In this document: piece after piece, positions 54,293 through 62,988 of the stretch
Numbering within the stretch: position 1 is the stretch's first letter
How the letters are laid out: each line of letters begins with the position of its first letter
Source of the DNA: Thermosulfurimonas marina
GTDB taxonomy: Bacteria; Desulfobacterota; Thermodesulfobacteria; Thermodesulfobacteriales; Thermodesulfobacteriaceae
NCBI RefSeq assembly: GCF_012317585.1
Contig: NZ_CP042909.1
Location: 744,001 to 808,000, forward strand
DNA: 64,000 nt
Direction: 5' to 3'
The notes under the pieces: generated by a model
What the model saw: the letters and a program-made list of their open reading frames with translations, nothing else
Databases searched by the model: none
What the model was told of the DNA's origin: nothing
Position numbers and translations under genes: made by a program

Positions 54293-55408
54293 ATGAGGCT
54301 CATGGACACCACCATAAGGGAGGGGACTCAGCGCTGGGGGGTGTATTTTCCGTTCAGGGTGAGGAGGGAAATTGTGAGGCGTCTTGCGGATCTGGGGGTT
54401 GAGGAAGTGGAGCTCGGAGTGGTGGGAGAGGAAAGGCTGCGGGTTCTGATCCTTTCCGCCCGTAGGGTGTCTAAGAGGGTGAGATTCAGCGTATGGTTGC
54501 GTTTAAAAAAAGAAGATATAGAGAAGGCCGCCCGGTTGCCGGAAGTGGGATTTAATCTTGGAGTACCAGTTTCGGATATCCAGCTCAAACGCCGGCTTCG
54601 TTTAGATCCCGAGGTCCTTCTTAAAAAGACGGAGGAGATGATATCGCTAGCCGCGAGATACTCTCCATGCGTCACCCTGGGGCTTGAGGACGCTTCTCGG
54701 GCTGACAGGATTTTTATTTTTCAAATTTGTAGAGTGGCCATTTCATCCGGAGCACAACGGATAAGGATCTCGGATACCCTAGGGCTTTTCAATCCCTTGG
54801 AGGTAGCGGAACTCATCCGAGCCCTCAAGAAGGCTTTTCCAGAAACCGAAATAGGGTTTCACGGCCACAATGATTTCGGCCTAGCCACAGCCAACGCCGT
54901 CTCTGCCCTTGCCGCCGGAGCCGACTGGGTGGATGTAAGTGTTCTGGGACTAGGGGAGAGGGCCGGCATTGCCTCCCTTGAAGAGGTGCTGGCCTATCTC
55001 TATTTCCGAAAAGGTCAAAAACATTATCGTATAGAGCTTCTTCCGAAACTTTCTCATTATGTAGCCTGGCAAGCCGGTGAGGTTATTCCAGAATTCAGGC
55101 CTGTAGTAGGCCGGAAACTCTTTTACTGCGAAAGTGGCCTTCATGTGGAAGGTCTCAAAAAGGCCCCAGAACTCTATGAACCTTTTCCCCCGGAAGCCCT
55201 GGGACTGAAGAGGGAACTATCGCTCGGGGCCAAAAGCGGACGGGCGGCCCTGAAGGCCTTGCTTAAGGAGTGGAAACTTGAATTCCCTGAAGAGAAGCTC
55301 GAAAGCCTGGTAAAAAAGGTCCGCAAACTCTCCTCCAAACTGGGCCGGCCGCTAAATAAACAGGAAGTGGAAAAGTTGGTTAGGATATACTGGTTTAACA
55401 TTTGTTAG
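54293..55408 (+). CDS. nifV: Homocitrate synthase NifV
   Basis: 371 residues from ATG at 54293 (MRLMDTTIREGTQ); ATG at 54302 is as likely given the promoter position, while the longer frame from 54164 would overlap the promoter. REGTQ (with Glu as metal ligand, as in homocitrate synthases), SDTLGLF, FHGHNDFG with metal His pair and GLGERAGIASLEEV are family motifs. It makes homocitrate, the organic ligand of FeMo-cofactor. Divergent from nifH, followed by nifA after 24 bp. Confidence 0.88.
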   Translation: MRLMDTTIREGTQRWGVYFPFRVRREIVRRLADLGVEEVELGVVGEERLRVLILSARRVSKRVRFSVWLRLKKEDIEKAARLPEVGFNLGVPVSDIQLKRRLRLDPEVLLKKTEEMISLAARYSPCVTLGLEDASRADRIFIFQICRVAISSGAQRIRISDTLGLFNPLEVAELIRALKKAFPETEIGFHGHNDFGLATANAVSALAAGADWVDVSVLGLGERAGIASLEEVLAYLYFRKGQKHYRIELLPKLSHYVAWQAGEVIPEFRPVVGRKLFYCESGLHVEGLKKAPELYEPFPPEALGLKRELSLGAKSGRAALKALLKEWKLEFPEEKLESLVKKVRKLSSKLGRPLNKQEVEKLVRIYWFNIC

Positions 55409-55432
55409 ATTTTATTTAACAAAAGTGTAAAA

Positions 55433-56989
55433 ATGAAAAATCTAGAAGCCCTAAAATTAGAAGTTCTTTACGCCACCCATGAACTTATAGGACAGGCCCT
55501 AGAGCTTGAGAAAACCCTACGCAGGATCCTCCGTATCCTGGCGGAAAAGCTCGATATGAAAAGGGCTTCCATAGTCTTATGGGACGAGGCTTCAGGACAC
55601 TTGAAGATTAAGGCTTCTTATGGCTTGAGTCCGGAAGAAGAGGCGCAGGGGATTTATGAAATCGGGGAAGGCGTGACCGGGAGGGTCTTTGCTACCGGAG
55701 AACCCTGCATAGTCTCCGATGTGAGCCAAGAGCCGCTCTTTTTAAACCGCACCGGTGCCCGGCGCCTTACCAAGGAGGTGATTTCCTTTATCGCAGTGCC
55801 CATCCGGGCCGAGCATGAAACCTTGGGTGTCCTATGGGTGGATAGGCTCTTCAGCTACCAGGTGGCCTTTGAAGAGGACGTGAAGTTCCTAGAGGTCATG
55901 GCCTTTCTGATTGCCCAGTTTGTGAAGCTCAAAAGGAGCGTGGAGGCCCGGGAGACCCACCTCCGGGAGGAAAACTTGGCCTTAAGGGACGAACTTAAGG
56001 CCCGCTTCAGTGAGTTCATGTATGGGTCTCGTAGCCCGAAGATGAAAGAGGTCTTGAGTCTGGTGAAACAGGTAGCTCCAGCTCGGGCCACGGTGTTGCT
56101 CCTCGGGGAATCCGGCACAGGTAAAACCCTTACGGCCAGACTCATACATGAACTCAGCCCCAGACGCGGAAAGCCTTTCGTGAAAGTTAACTGCGCCGCC
56201 CTTCCGGAAAATCTCCTTGAGGCTGAACTTTTCGGTTACGAACGAGGGGCCTTTACCGGAGCAGATCGCAGCAAGCCCGGACGCCTGGAGCTCGCTGACG
56301 GAGGCACGGTCTTCCTAGACGAGATCGGGGAACTGCCGCTACCGCTTCAGGGCAAACTCCTGCGTTTCATTCAGGAGCGGGAATTCGAACGCTTGGGAAG
56401 CACTAGGACCCGGCGGGTGGATGTGCGCATCATTGCGGCCACCAACAGGGATCTAGAAAAACTCGTCCGCGAAGGGGCCTTCAGGGAGGATCTTTTCTAC
56501 CGGCTCAATGTCTTTCCCATCTATATCCCCCCTCTTCGTGAGCGACGAGAGGATATTCCGGGATTGGTCAAATTCCTCCTGCACCGCATGGAGAAGACCC
56601 ATGGAAGAGGCTTGATTCTTTCCCCAGGGGCCTTGCGGAAACTGGTAGAATATCCCTGGCCTGGAAATGTGCGAGAGCTAGAGAATGTCCTTGAAAGGCT
56701 TTTTATCGTGGCTGAGGAAAACCTGGTACCTGAGGCCTTGGTTTCCCAGCTTTTGAGTCTTGAAGAAAATCTTAAGAATGGTGGAAAGAGGAGGAACCTA
56801 ACCACCGAGGTCTTTTTAAAAGAACCTTCCGCTGACGAAATCTTGGAGGCCTTGCGCCGTAACAACTTTGTTATCGCCCGTGCGGCCCGGGAACTAGGGC
56901 TTACCTTCCGACAACTCCGCTACCGTATCAAGAAGCTGGCACTCGAAAACCACTTCCCCATCCGCCGTGGCCGACCACCCCTAAAATGA
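55433..56989 (+). CDS. nifA: NifA-type sigma-54-dependent activator
   Basis: 518 residues: GAF domain (~15-170), AAA+ domain (~200-430) with GESGTGKTL, the sigma-54 contact loop GAFTGA and VFLDEIGELP, and a C-terminal Fis-type helix-turn-helix (NNFVIARAARELGLTFRQLRYRI). The linker before the HTH has no CxxxxC pair of oxygen-sensitive NifA proteins, as expected where NifL or another sensor, or simple anaerobiosis, gives control. It should drive the promoters at nifH, nifV and amtB. Confidence 0.9.
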   Translation: MKNLEALKLEVLYATHELIGQALELEKTLRRILRILAEKLDMKRASIVLWDEASGHLKIKASYGLSPEEEAQGIYEIGEGVTGRVFATGEPCIVSDVSQEPLFLNRTGARRLTKEVISFIAVPIRAEHETLGVLWVDRLFSYQVAFEEDVKFLEVMAFLIAQFVKLKRSVEARETHLREENLALRDELKARFSEFMYGSRSPKMKEVLSLVKQVAPARATVLLLGESGTGKTLTARLIHELSPRRGKPFVKVNCAALPENLLEAELFGYERGAFTGADRSKPGRLELADGGTVFLDEIGELPLPLQGKLLRFIQEREFERLGSTRTRRVDVRIIAATNRDLEKLVREGAFREDLFYRLNVFPIYIPPLRERREDIPGLVKFLLHRMEKTHGRGLILSPGALRKLVEYPWPGNVRELENVLERLFIVAEENLVPEALVSQLLSLEENLKNGGKRRNLTTEVFLKEPSADEILEALRRNNFVIARAARELGLTFRQLRYRIKKLALENHFPIRRGRPPLK

Positions 56990-56996
56990 AGGAGGT

Positions 56997-57470
56997 CTAT
57001 AAGGTATCTATGATTCCGGCGATATACTCCAGGGCCTCTTCGCGGGTCTTTACCCGGCCCTCAACCTGGGCCTCCTCTACGGCTTCAAGGAGTTTCCGGA
57101 AGATGGGACCAGGCGCAAGTCCGAAGATCTCTATGAGGTCACGGCCGGTAACCAGTCTCTTCCTCTCCACCTTCCGCAAGGTTTCTCGGTAAAACTCGTG
57201 GAGTTCCCTAAAAAATTCTGCAAGTTTTTCCTCTTCGTCTGGGTCCTTGTCCGGACCTCTCGCCGCCAGACCATCTGCCATGGCCACCACAAAGAGATCG
57301 GGATACTCTGGAACATCCCTCAAAAGCCTCCTCTTGGCCCTGGCTGTAAGTCGGCCTTTTTCTTTTTCAGCAAGTAAATGAAAGGGCCGCATGTGGTTCC
57401 GGATGAGATGGGCTACTCTTTTAGCGAGATCCTTCTTGAAACGCAATCGTTCCGCCATCTCAAGAAAGAT
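56997..57470 (-). pseudogene. HD-domain tRNA-nucleotidyltransferase-like protein, 5' end removed by IS copy 2
   Basis: 158 residues ending the C-terminal half of a CCA-adding/poly(A) polymerase-type protein with HD domain: FLEMAERLRFKKDLAKRVAHLIRNHMRPFHLL and the late GRDLIEIFGLAPGP with KTREEAL. The nucleotidyltransferase head is missing. The ATG at the junction is provided by IS DNA. No remainder is found beyond IS copy 2. Confidence 0.78.
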
Positions 57471-58728
57471 CATAGTGTTTCGTCAACTGTGTCCGCAGGA
57501 TAAGAGGCCTTCCTCCATAAGATCCTCAAAACCTCTCAGTTTTCGCGAACGGTATTTCTCCTCTAGACCCCTAAGCACCAGATAGACTACCTTGTAAAGT
57601 GCCCCAGGCTCACAGAAAACCTCTATCACCTTGGTCCTGCGCTTGACCTCTTTAATCAGCCTTTCAAGCTGATTCGTGGTGTAAATATAATTCCGAATAG
57701 GCTCCGGATATTCCAGAAAAACCAAGAGATCCTCGAGGTTCTCCTCCCAGTGCTTCACTACTTCCGGATACTTCCCTTGCCACCGGGCCTTGAAAGCCCT
57801 GAAGGCCTCCAGGGCCTCGGACCTCCTCCCAGCCCGATAAATTTTCCTCAAATCCTGAGCCAGCGCCTCTCGGTGAGACCTCCGAACCTTCCTCAGGCTA
57901 TACTTGAGACTGTGAAGAACGCATCTCTGAAACCTGGCCCCAGGATAAACCCTGAGAACCGCCTCCTTCAAGCCTGATAGCCCGTCCCCTATGACCACCT
58001 CAATCCTCTTGAGACCTCTTTCGCGCAGTTCGTTGAAAATTTCCTGATAAACCAGAGCGCTCTCACCTTCCCCTCCACTGGTCCAAAAGCCCACAATCTC
58101 TCTGGTCCCATCTCGCCTTATCCCCAAAGCCAGATACACCGGCTCCCTGGCCACAGTTCCTCTCCTCACCGGCAGAAAAGTAGCATCCAGATAAAGGGCA
58201 AAGTATTCCTCCGAAAGCCTTCGCTTTCTCCAGGACTCAATTTGGTCCTCGGCTACCTCCGTTAGTCTGCTTATACTGGCTGGCGAATAGTAAGCCCCGT
58301 AAATGGTCTCGATAAATCTTGAAACCGCCCTGGTACTGGCTCCCGAAGCGTACAAGGCCAATACAGCTTCTCCCAAGTCGAGACCGGCTCTTCTCCTTGG
58401 AGGAGGTAGAATCTGAGCTCTAAAGTTTCCATCTCGAGTTCTGGGAACCATAAGGCCTTCAATAGGCCCGTATTTGGTGAGAAGGGAGCGAGAGTAGAAA
58501 CCATTGCCTTTGGTTTCAGGGTGTTCCTCAAGGTAAAGGCTTCTTTCCTCAATAGCCAGTCGCTCAATCACGCTTTTAATGGCCTCCTTGATGAGGTCCT
58601 CCAGCTTTTCTATAATTTCTCTGCCCTGCATGGCCTTCCTCCTTCCCTTTGGTTTGACTCCCACTTATTATCGCAAGGAGGAAGGCCTCTTTATTTACCC
58701 CCTCGGACACAATTTGTGAAACACTACC
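57471..58728 (-). mobile_element. IS256-family insertion sequence, copy 2
   Basis: Same 1258-bp sequence and orientation as copy 1 (42615-43872); the only difference noticed is one base in the transposase start region. Such identity implies recent movement or recombination. No target duplication seen at its edges or between the outer edges of the two copies. Confidence 0.92.
57483..58631 (-). CDS. IS256-family (mutator-type) transposase, copy 2
   Basis: 382 residues, starting MQGREIIEKLEDL; intact DDE residues as in copy 1. Either transposase could act on all four ends, so the 13.6-kb nif block together with both IS copies could move as a composite transposon. Confidence 0.93.
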   Translation of the reverse strand: MQGREIIEKLEDLIKEAIKSVIERLAIEERSLYLEEHPETKGNGFYSRSLLTKYGPIEGLMVPRTRDGNFRAQILPPPRRRAGLDLGEAVLALYASGASTRAVSRFIETIYGAYYSPASISRLTEVAEDQIESWRKRRLSEEYFALYLDATFLPVRRGTVAREPVYLALGIRRDGTREIVGFWTSGGEGESALVYQEIFNELRERGLKRIEVVIGDGLSGLKEAVLRVYPGARFQRCVLHSLKYSLRKVRRSHREALAQDLRKIYRAGRRSEALEAFRAFKARWQGKYPEVVKHWEENLEDLLVFLEYPEPIRNYIYTTNQLERLIKEVKRRTKVIEVFCEPGALYKVVYLVLRGLEEKYRSRKLRGFEDLMEEGLLSCGHS

Positions 58729-58798
58729 AGAAGGGCTAAGCTCACCTTCGTAACTTCCTTACTTTTTCCCACCGACCATCAAGGGTTATTCTCTCTTA

Positions 58799-58820
58799 AG
58801 CGGGGAATAGGTGAGGAAAA
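58799..58820. repeat. Right arm-type site resembling 39907-39928
   Basis: AGCGGGGAAT followed by AGGTGAGGAAAA agrees with the left-arm pair at 39907-39928 at 19 of 22 positions. It lies 48 bp inside attR. The 140 bp between IS copy 2 and attR hold no gene. Confidence 0.5.
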
Positions 58821-58867
58821 CCGTTTTTCCTTGAAGGGGTGATTTCCTGAAACCGTTGATAATCAAA

Positions 58868-58941
58868 CGCCCCCGGGAGGACTCGAACCTCCGACACCGG
58901 GATTAGGAATCCCGTGCTCTATCCGCCTGAGCTACGGGGGC
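58868..58941 (-). tRNA. tRNA-Arg (anticodon CCT), integration site of the island
   Basis: Acceptor GCCCCCG/CGGGGGC, D-arm GCTCAGGCGGATAGAGC, anticodon stem CGGGA-TTCCTAA-TCCCG, T-arm GGAGGTTCGAGTCCTCC. CCA is not encoded. Positions 58868-58913 are attR, identical to attL at 39756-39801. The gene stays whole after integration. Confidence 0.95.
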
Positions 58942-59183
58942 AGAGGCTTGAATTTGTTGTCTTTTAAGGATCTTACCCAAATCAGGTCCCTATGGCAAGA
59001 ACGGTCAGAACCAGCCAGAACAGGTCAATTGCAATCAATTTTGCTTGCAGTCTGCTTGCAGACACAAGCAACGAAACAATAATAAGCCGAAGAAACACTA
59101 AATTTGCTTGCAGGCAGGCTGAAATTGCATCCAAGGAATCAAACCAGTACTTCCGATAATTTTCGAGAGCCTTGGTTCCCTCC

Positions 59184-59415
59184 TTAGTATATAGGAGTAG
59201 GTATACCCGCACAGTCATATTCTTGTATTCTTGTAATCAAAAATTCGTGGTCTGCCGTCTTGGGCGTCCGATAATCCAGAGCCGAAGGTGGTCTGACCGA
59301 GTTGTAATATTCCCTCCACCAGGCCAGCCTTTCATTTTAACTCCCGAATCCTTTTCCATCGTGCTGTGCAGGCTCTCAATCTGGCCATTGTAGTAGGGGC
59401 TTGCAGGGAGATTGC
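59184..59415 (-). pseudogene. Remnant of an integrase-core (IS3/IS481-like) transposase
   Basis: On the minus strand SPYYNGQIESLHSTMEKD is seen in one frame, then after a frameshift near 59330 WWREYYNSVRPPSALDYRTP, the C-terminal pattern of DDE integrase-core transposases. The rest of the gene is absent. The stretch from 58942 to 59183 holds short TTGCTTGCAG repeats but no gene that I can support. Confidence 0.7.
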
Positions 59416-59494
59416 CACCTCCTCCTGTTTTTCAGGGAGGCGGCCTTGCACCCTAATATTTTAAACAGTCCAAAAATCGGGGAGCATTCCAGAC

Positions 59495-59572
59495 ACCATC
59501 TACGCCTGGGAGAGCGGCCGCCGCACGCCCAGCGCCAGAAAGCTAGCCCAGGTGGGCCGAGCCTCCCTGTAA
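59495..59572 (+). pseudogene. Remnant of an XRE-type helix-turn-helix regulator
   Basis: TIYAWESGRRTPSARKLAQV ends at a stop after 25 codons. This matches the recognition helix and following turn of XRE/Cro-type repressors. No start or first helices are present. Likely left by an older element at the same tRNA. Confidence 0.45.
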
Positions 59573-59624
59573 AATTTCGGGAAATTGCGGTATCCTGAGC
59601 CCAAATTCCTCGCGAGGAGGAGAG

Positions 59625-60434
59625 ATGGCCCGATGGGGTTTCATTGGTGGGGGAAAGATGGCTGAGGCCCTCCTGCGGGGAGGCCTCGCCGCAGGAATCC
59701 TTAAACCGCAGGAGGTTCTGATCTCTACTCCGGGGAAGGACCGTCAGGAGTATCTTCGGAAGACCTATGGGGTGGCGGCCTTTTTTGACAATCCCCGCCT
59801 GGTACGAGAGTGTGAGACGGTGGTCCTGGCGGTAAAACCTCAGGTCCTTTCCGGGGTATTGGAAGAGATCCGGGAAGCAGCCCGGAAGCACCGCCCTCTT
59901 TTCATCTCGGTGGTGGCCGGTTTCCCCCTTGAGAGACTCAAGGCCGGGCTTGGGGGAGTGGAGCGCCTGGTACGCGTCATGCCCAACACCCCGGCCCTGG
60001 TCCTTTCCGGAGTGAGCGCCCTTTGTAAGGCCCCGGAGACCCCGGAGGAGGACCTTTCCCGGGCCGAGGCCCTCTTTTCCGCCCTGGGGGAGGTGGTTCG
60101 GGTGCCGGAGGCCCTTTTTGACGCGGTGACCGGGCTTTCGGGAAGCGGTCCGGCCTACGTCTTCGCCTTCATCGAGGCCTTGGTGGACGGGGGAGTGCGG
60201 GAGGGACTTTCCCGGGAAGTGGCTGAAAGGCTGGCCGTGGGGACGGTGCTCGGGGCGGCCCGGCTCATGAAAGAGACCGGGAAAGACCCTTACGCCCTCA
60301 AGGCCATGGTAACCTCTCCGGGGGGCACCACCATTGCCGGCCTCAAGGCCCTGGCCGACCGTGGCTTTCACGGGGCGGTGATGGAGGCCGTGGCCGCGGC
60401 CACCCGGAGGGCCCGGGAGCTTTCCGGTGGCTAA
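59625..60434 (+). CDS. proC: Pyrroline-5-carboxylate reductase
   Basis: 269 residues. GFIGGGKMAEALLRG (NAD(P) binding), VLAVKPQ, RVMPNTPALV and the C-terminal GLSGSGPAYVFAFIEAL...TSPGGTT signature. It makes proline from pyrroline-5-carboxylate. ATG after GAGGAGGAGAG. Overlaps rlmE by 8 bases. First intact core gene after the island. Confidence 0.95.
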   Translation: MARWGFIGGGKMAEALLRGGLAAGILKPQEVLISTPGKDRQEYLRKTYGVAAFFDNPRLVRECETVVLAVKPQVLSGVLEEIREAARKHRPLFISVVAGFPLERLKAGLGGVERLVRVMPNTPALVLSGVSALCKAPETPEEDLSRAEALFSALGEVVRVPEALFDAVTGLSGSGPAYVFAFIEALVDGGVREGLSREVAERLAVGTVLGAARLMKETGKDPYALKAMVTSPGGTTIAGLKALADRGFHGAVMEAVAAATRRARELSGG

Positions 60435-61044
60435 GCGCAAAAATCCCTGGGCCGACTATTACACCCGCCGGGCCAAGGAGGAGGGCTTTCCGGCCCGCTC
60501 GGTCTTCAAGCTCCAGGAGGCCCAAAAGAAGTATGGTCTGATCCGGCCCGGAGACCGGGTGCTGGACTTGGGCTGCGCCCCCGGGGCCTGGAGTAAGTAC
60601 GCCCTTAAGATCGTAGGCCCCGAGGGCCTGGTGGTGGGGGTGGATCTTCAGGAAGTGAAATTATCCGCCCCCAATTTTGTCTTTGTAAAGGCCGACGTCT
60701 TTGAGCTTGACCCGGAGGAGTTGCGGAAACTAGCCCCGGGGGGTTTTCAGGTGGTCCTCAGCGATCTGGCCCCTAAGACCACCGGGGACCGCTCCGGGGA
60801 CCACTTTCGTTCCCTGCATCTGGCCCGCCGGGCCCTGGAGGTGGCCCGGGAAGTCCTTCATCCCGGAGGCCATTTTATGGTCAAGATCTTCGAGGGGGAA
60901 AGAACGGCGGCCTTCCGCAAAGAGGTGGAAGGGCTCTTTCAAAGGGTCAAATTCTTTCGGCCCAAGAGCACCCGTAGCACCAGTCGCGAAATTTTCATTT
61001 TAGGGTTTGACAAACGCCAAAATTATCTAAAAAAGAGAGGATAG
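60427..61044 (+). CDS. rlmE: 23S rRNA 2'-O-uridine methyltransferase
   Basis: 205 residues from GTG. RSVFKLQEAQKKYGLI (catalytic Lys), LDLGCAPGAWSKYAL (SAM motif), the SDLAPKTTGDRSGDH segment (catalytic Asp), MVKIFEGE (Lys) and RSTSREIFILG (Glu) form the K-D-K-E tetrad. It methylates U2552 of 23S rRNA, a heat-shock-linked modification. Coupled to proC by overlap. Confidence 0.94.
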   Translation: MAKRKNPWADYYTRRAKEEGFPARSVFKLQEAQKKYGLIRPGDRVLDLGCAPGAWSKYALKIVGPEGLVVGVDLQEVKLSAPNFVFVKADVFELDPEELRKLAPGGFQVVLSDLAPKTTGDRSGDHFRSLHLARRALEVAREVLHPGGHFMVKIFEGERTAAFRKEVEGLFQRVKFFRPKSTRSTSREIFILGFDKRQNYLKKRG

Positions 61045-61143
61045 ATTTGCAAACTAAGAATAGATAATATTAATAGGAAACAAAAAATAAAAGAGGCAAA
61101 AACGAGCTTTCTTTCCCCGGCCTGTCGGGAGAGGTGGCGAAGG

Positions 61144-62922
61144 GTGGTCCGCTATATTCAGCCGATCCTGGATCTGAGCCTCTTCTGGAAGATGGGAATG
61201 GTGATCGGAGCCTGCGTGTTGGTAAGTTTTATCATGGCCGGGATCCTTTACTTTGAGCTCCAAAAACTCTATACAGGTTTCGAATTTTCTCCGGGTTATA
61301 AATATGAACTTTTGGCCCAAGAGGGCCTTCGGCTTCTGGAGCGGATGGAAAAGTCTCCGGAAAACTCGGAAGAATACCTACGGAATCTCTTAGAACTGCG
61401 CACCCTCCTTAAGGCCGGAATGGCTGGAGGAATCTACCATGGCCGGCTGGCGAGCCTGCCCGGAGAGTTCACTTTACGCTTTCCAAACCCGGAGACCCTT
61501 CCTCCTGAACCCCGCTCTTATTTAAAAGCCTCCCTTGAGGCCCTCGAAGCCCTAGAAAAAGGAAAGGCCCCCTCCGAAAACCTGGCCAAGCTCCGGGCCT
61601 CCCTAGAAAAGACCCTGATATGGGGGCACGATAACTGCCAAAGATTCCGCCAACAAATGAGTATATTGGTTTCCCGCACCACCACCTTTAAATGGATCAT
61701 GCTCGTTTTTGTGGGGGTCTTCCTCCTCTGGGGGGCCGTGGCCTTCATTTTCATGGTCCTTCAACCTTTGCGCCAGGTTACTGAAAGAATTCGGGATATG
61801 GCCCGGGGAAAGGGGCTGGAGGAATGTATAGATGGGGAGACCGGTTGCGTATTGGAGTATTACGCCCGGGATGAGATTGGACAGTTGGTAGATTCGGTAA
61901 ATGAACTGGTTTCCAATTATCAGGATCTCAATCTCTTCAAGCACGTGATCGAAGAGGATGAGGAGGTAGAAGAGGTCTTTAAGCGGCTAGGAGAGGCCTT
62001 TCAGAAAAAACTGGGGCTTGAAAATTTTGTCCTTCTCCAGGTCTCCAACTCTCAGAACACTATGGAGATCGTCTGCACCTCCCCCCCAGGACTAGAGGTC
62101 AATCCCGAGATCCTCTTTAATGCCTCCTTCTGTCGGGCCAAGCGTACGGGACATGTGGTGAGTTCCCTGGATCACAAAGGGATTTGTCCCCGGTTTCTCT
62201 GGCCAGAGGAGGCCGATCATTACTGTATCCCCATGATGAGCGGAGGAGAGTGCATCGGGGTGGTCCAGTTCCTGCTTCCTCCGGAATATGCCGTAAGGAA
62301 AGAGAAGAATCTCCACGAAAAGTTACGCATGGCCAACAGATACATCGAAGAGGCCGTCCCGGTAATTGAGGCCAAACGTTATGCCGCTTCCTTTAAGGAA
62401 CAAAGCCTTAAAGACCCCCTCACCGAACTTTATAATCGCCGTTTCTTGGAGACGGCTATAGAAAGTTTAGTGGCTGGGGTCATGCGTCGCAAGACCACAC
62501 TGGGAATCCTTATGGCCGATCTGGACTACTTCAAAGAGGTCAACGACAAATATGGACACGATGCCGGAGACCTCATTTTGAAAGAAACCGCCCAGATCTT
62601 CAAGAAAAATGTACGCAATTCGGATCTAGTGGTCCGTTTCGGGGGGGAGGAATTCCTCATTCTCCTCATGGATACCCGGAATGGAGAATCGGTGAAGGTG
62701 GCCGAAAAACTGCGCCGGGCGGTGGAGGCCCACGAATTCCACATCCGGGGAAATATCCTCCACAAGACGGTCTCCATCGGGGTGAGCGAATTTCCCACCG
62801 ACGCCCAGGGGATCTGGGAGGCCATCAAGTACGCCGATGTAGCCCTTTACAAGGCCAAGGAGATGGGCCGCAACCGGGTGGTCCGTTTCACCCCCGATAT
62901 GTGGCCCGCCGAAGAATACTAA
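61144..62922 (+). CDS. Membrane diguanylate cyclase with GAF-like domain
   Basis: 592 residues from GTG (GGGAGAGGTGG upstream). Membrane segments ~17-40 and ~180-204 flank a ~140-residue periplasmic helical sensor. Then a HAMP-like segment, a GAF-like region (~270-410, with several Cys: ASFCRAKRT, HKGICPRF, DHYCIPM), and an active GGDEF domain (DPLTELYNRRFLE, FGGEEFLI). The Cys-rich GAF could bind a cofactor or sense redox state (inference). Confidence 0.88.
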   Translation: MVRYIQPILDLSLFWKMGMVIGACVLVSFIMAGILYFELQKLYTGFEFSPGYKYELLAQEGLRLLERMEKSPENSEEYLRNLLELRTLLKAGMAGGIYHGRLASLPGEFTLRFPNPETLPPEPRSYLKASLEALEALEKGKAPSENLAKLRASLEKTLIWGHDNCQRFRQQMSILVSRTTTFKWIMLVFVGVFLLWGAVAFIFMVLQPLRQVTERIRDMARGKGLEECIDGETGCVLEYYARDEIGQLVDSVNELVSNYQDLNLFKHVIEEDEEVEEVFKRLGEAFQKKLGLENFVLLQVSNSQNTMEIVCTSPPGLEVNPEILFNASFCRAKRTGHVVSSLDHKGICPRFLWPEEADHYCIPMMSGGECIGVVQFLLPPEYAVRKEKNLHEKLRMANRYIEEAVPVIEAKRYAASFKEQSLKDPLTELYNRRFLETAIESLVAGVMRRKTTLGILMADLDYFKEVNDKYGHDAGDLILKETAQIFKKNVRNSDLVVRFGGEEFLILLMDTRNGESVKVAEKLRRAVEAHEFHIRGNILHKTVSIGVSEFPTDAQGIWEAIKYADVALYKAKEMGRNRVVRFTPDMWPAEEY

Positions 62923-62988
62923 CTCTCCTTGTCATAGCCCGTCTTCCCGGTTTAAGTTTGGGAAAGTCCCCAAGCGGAGGCGGTGCAT

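Noticed and set aside
58982-59218. 78-codon minus-strand frame after tRNA-Arg
   Set aside because: AT-rich, repeat-containing sequence with no ribosome site or family; overlaps the transposase remnant.
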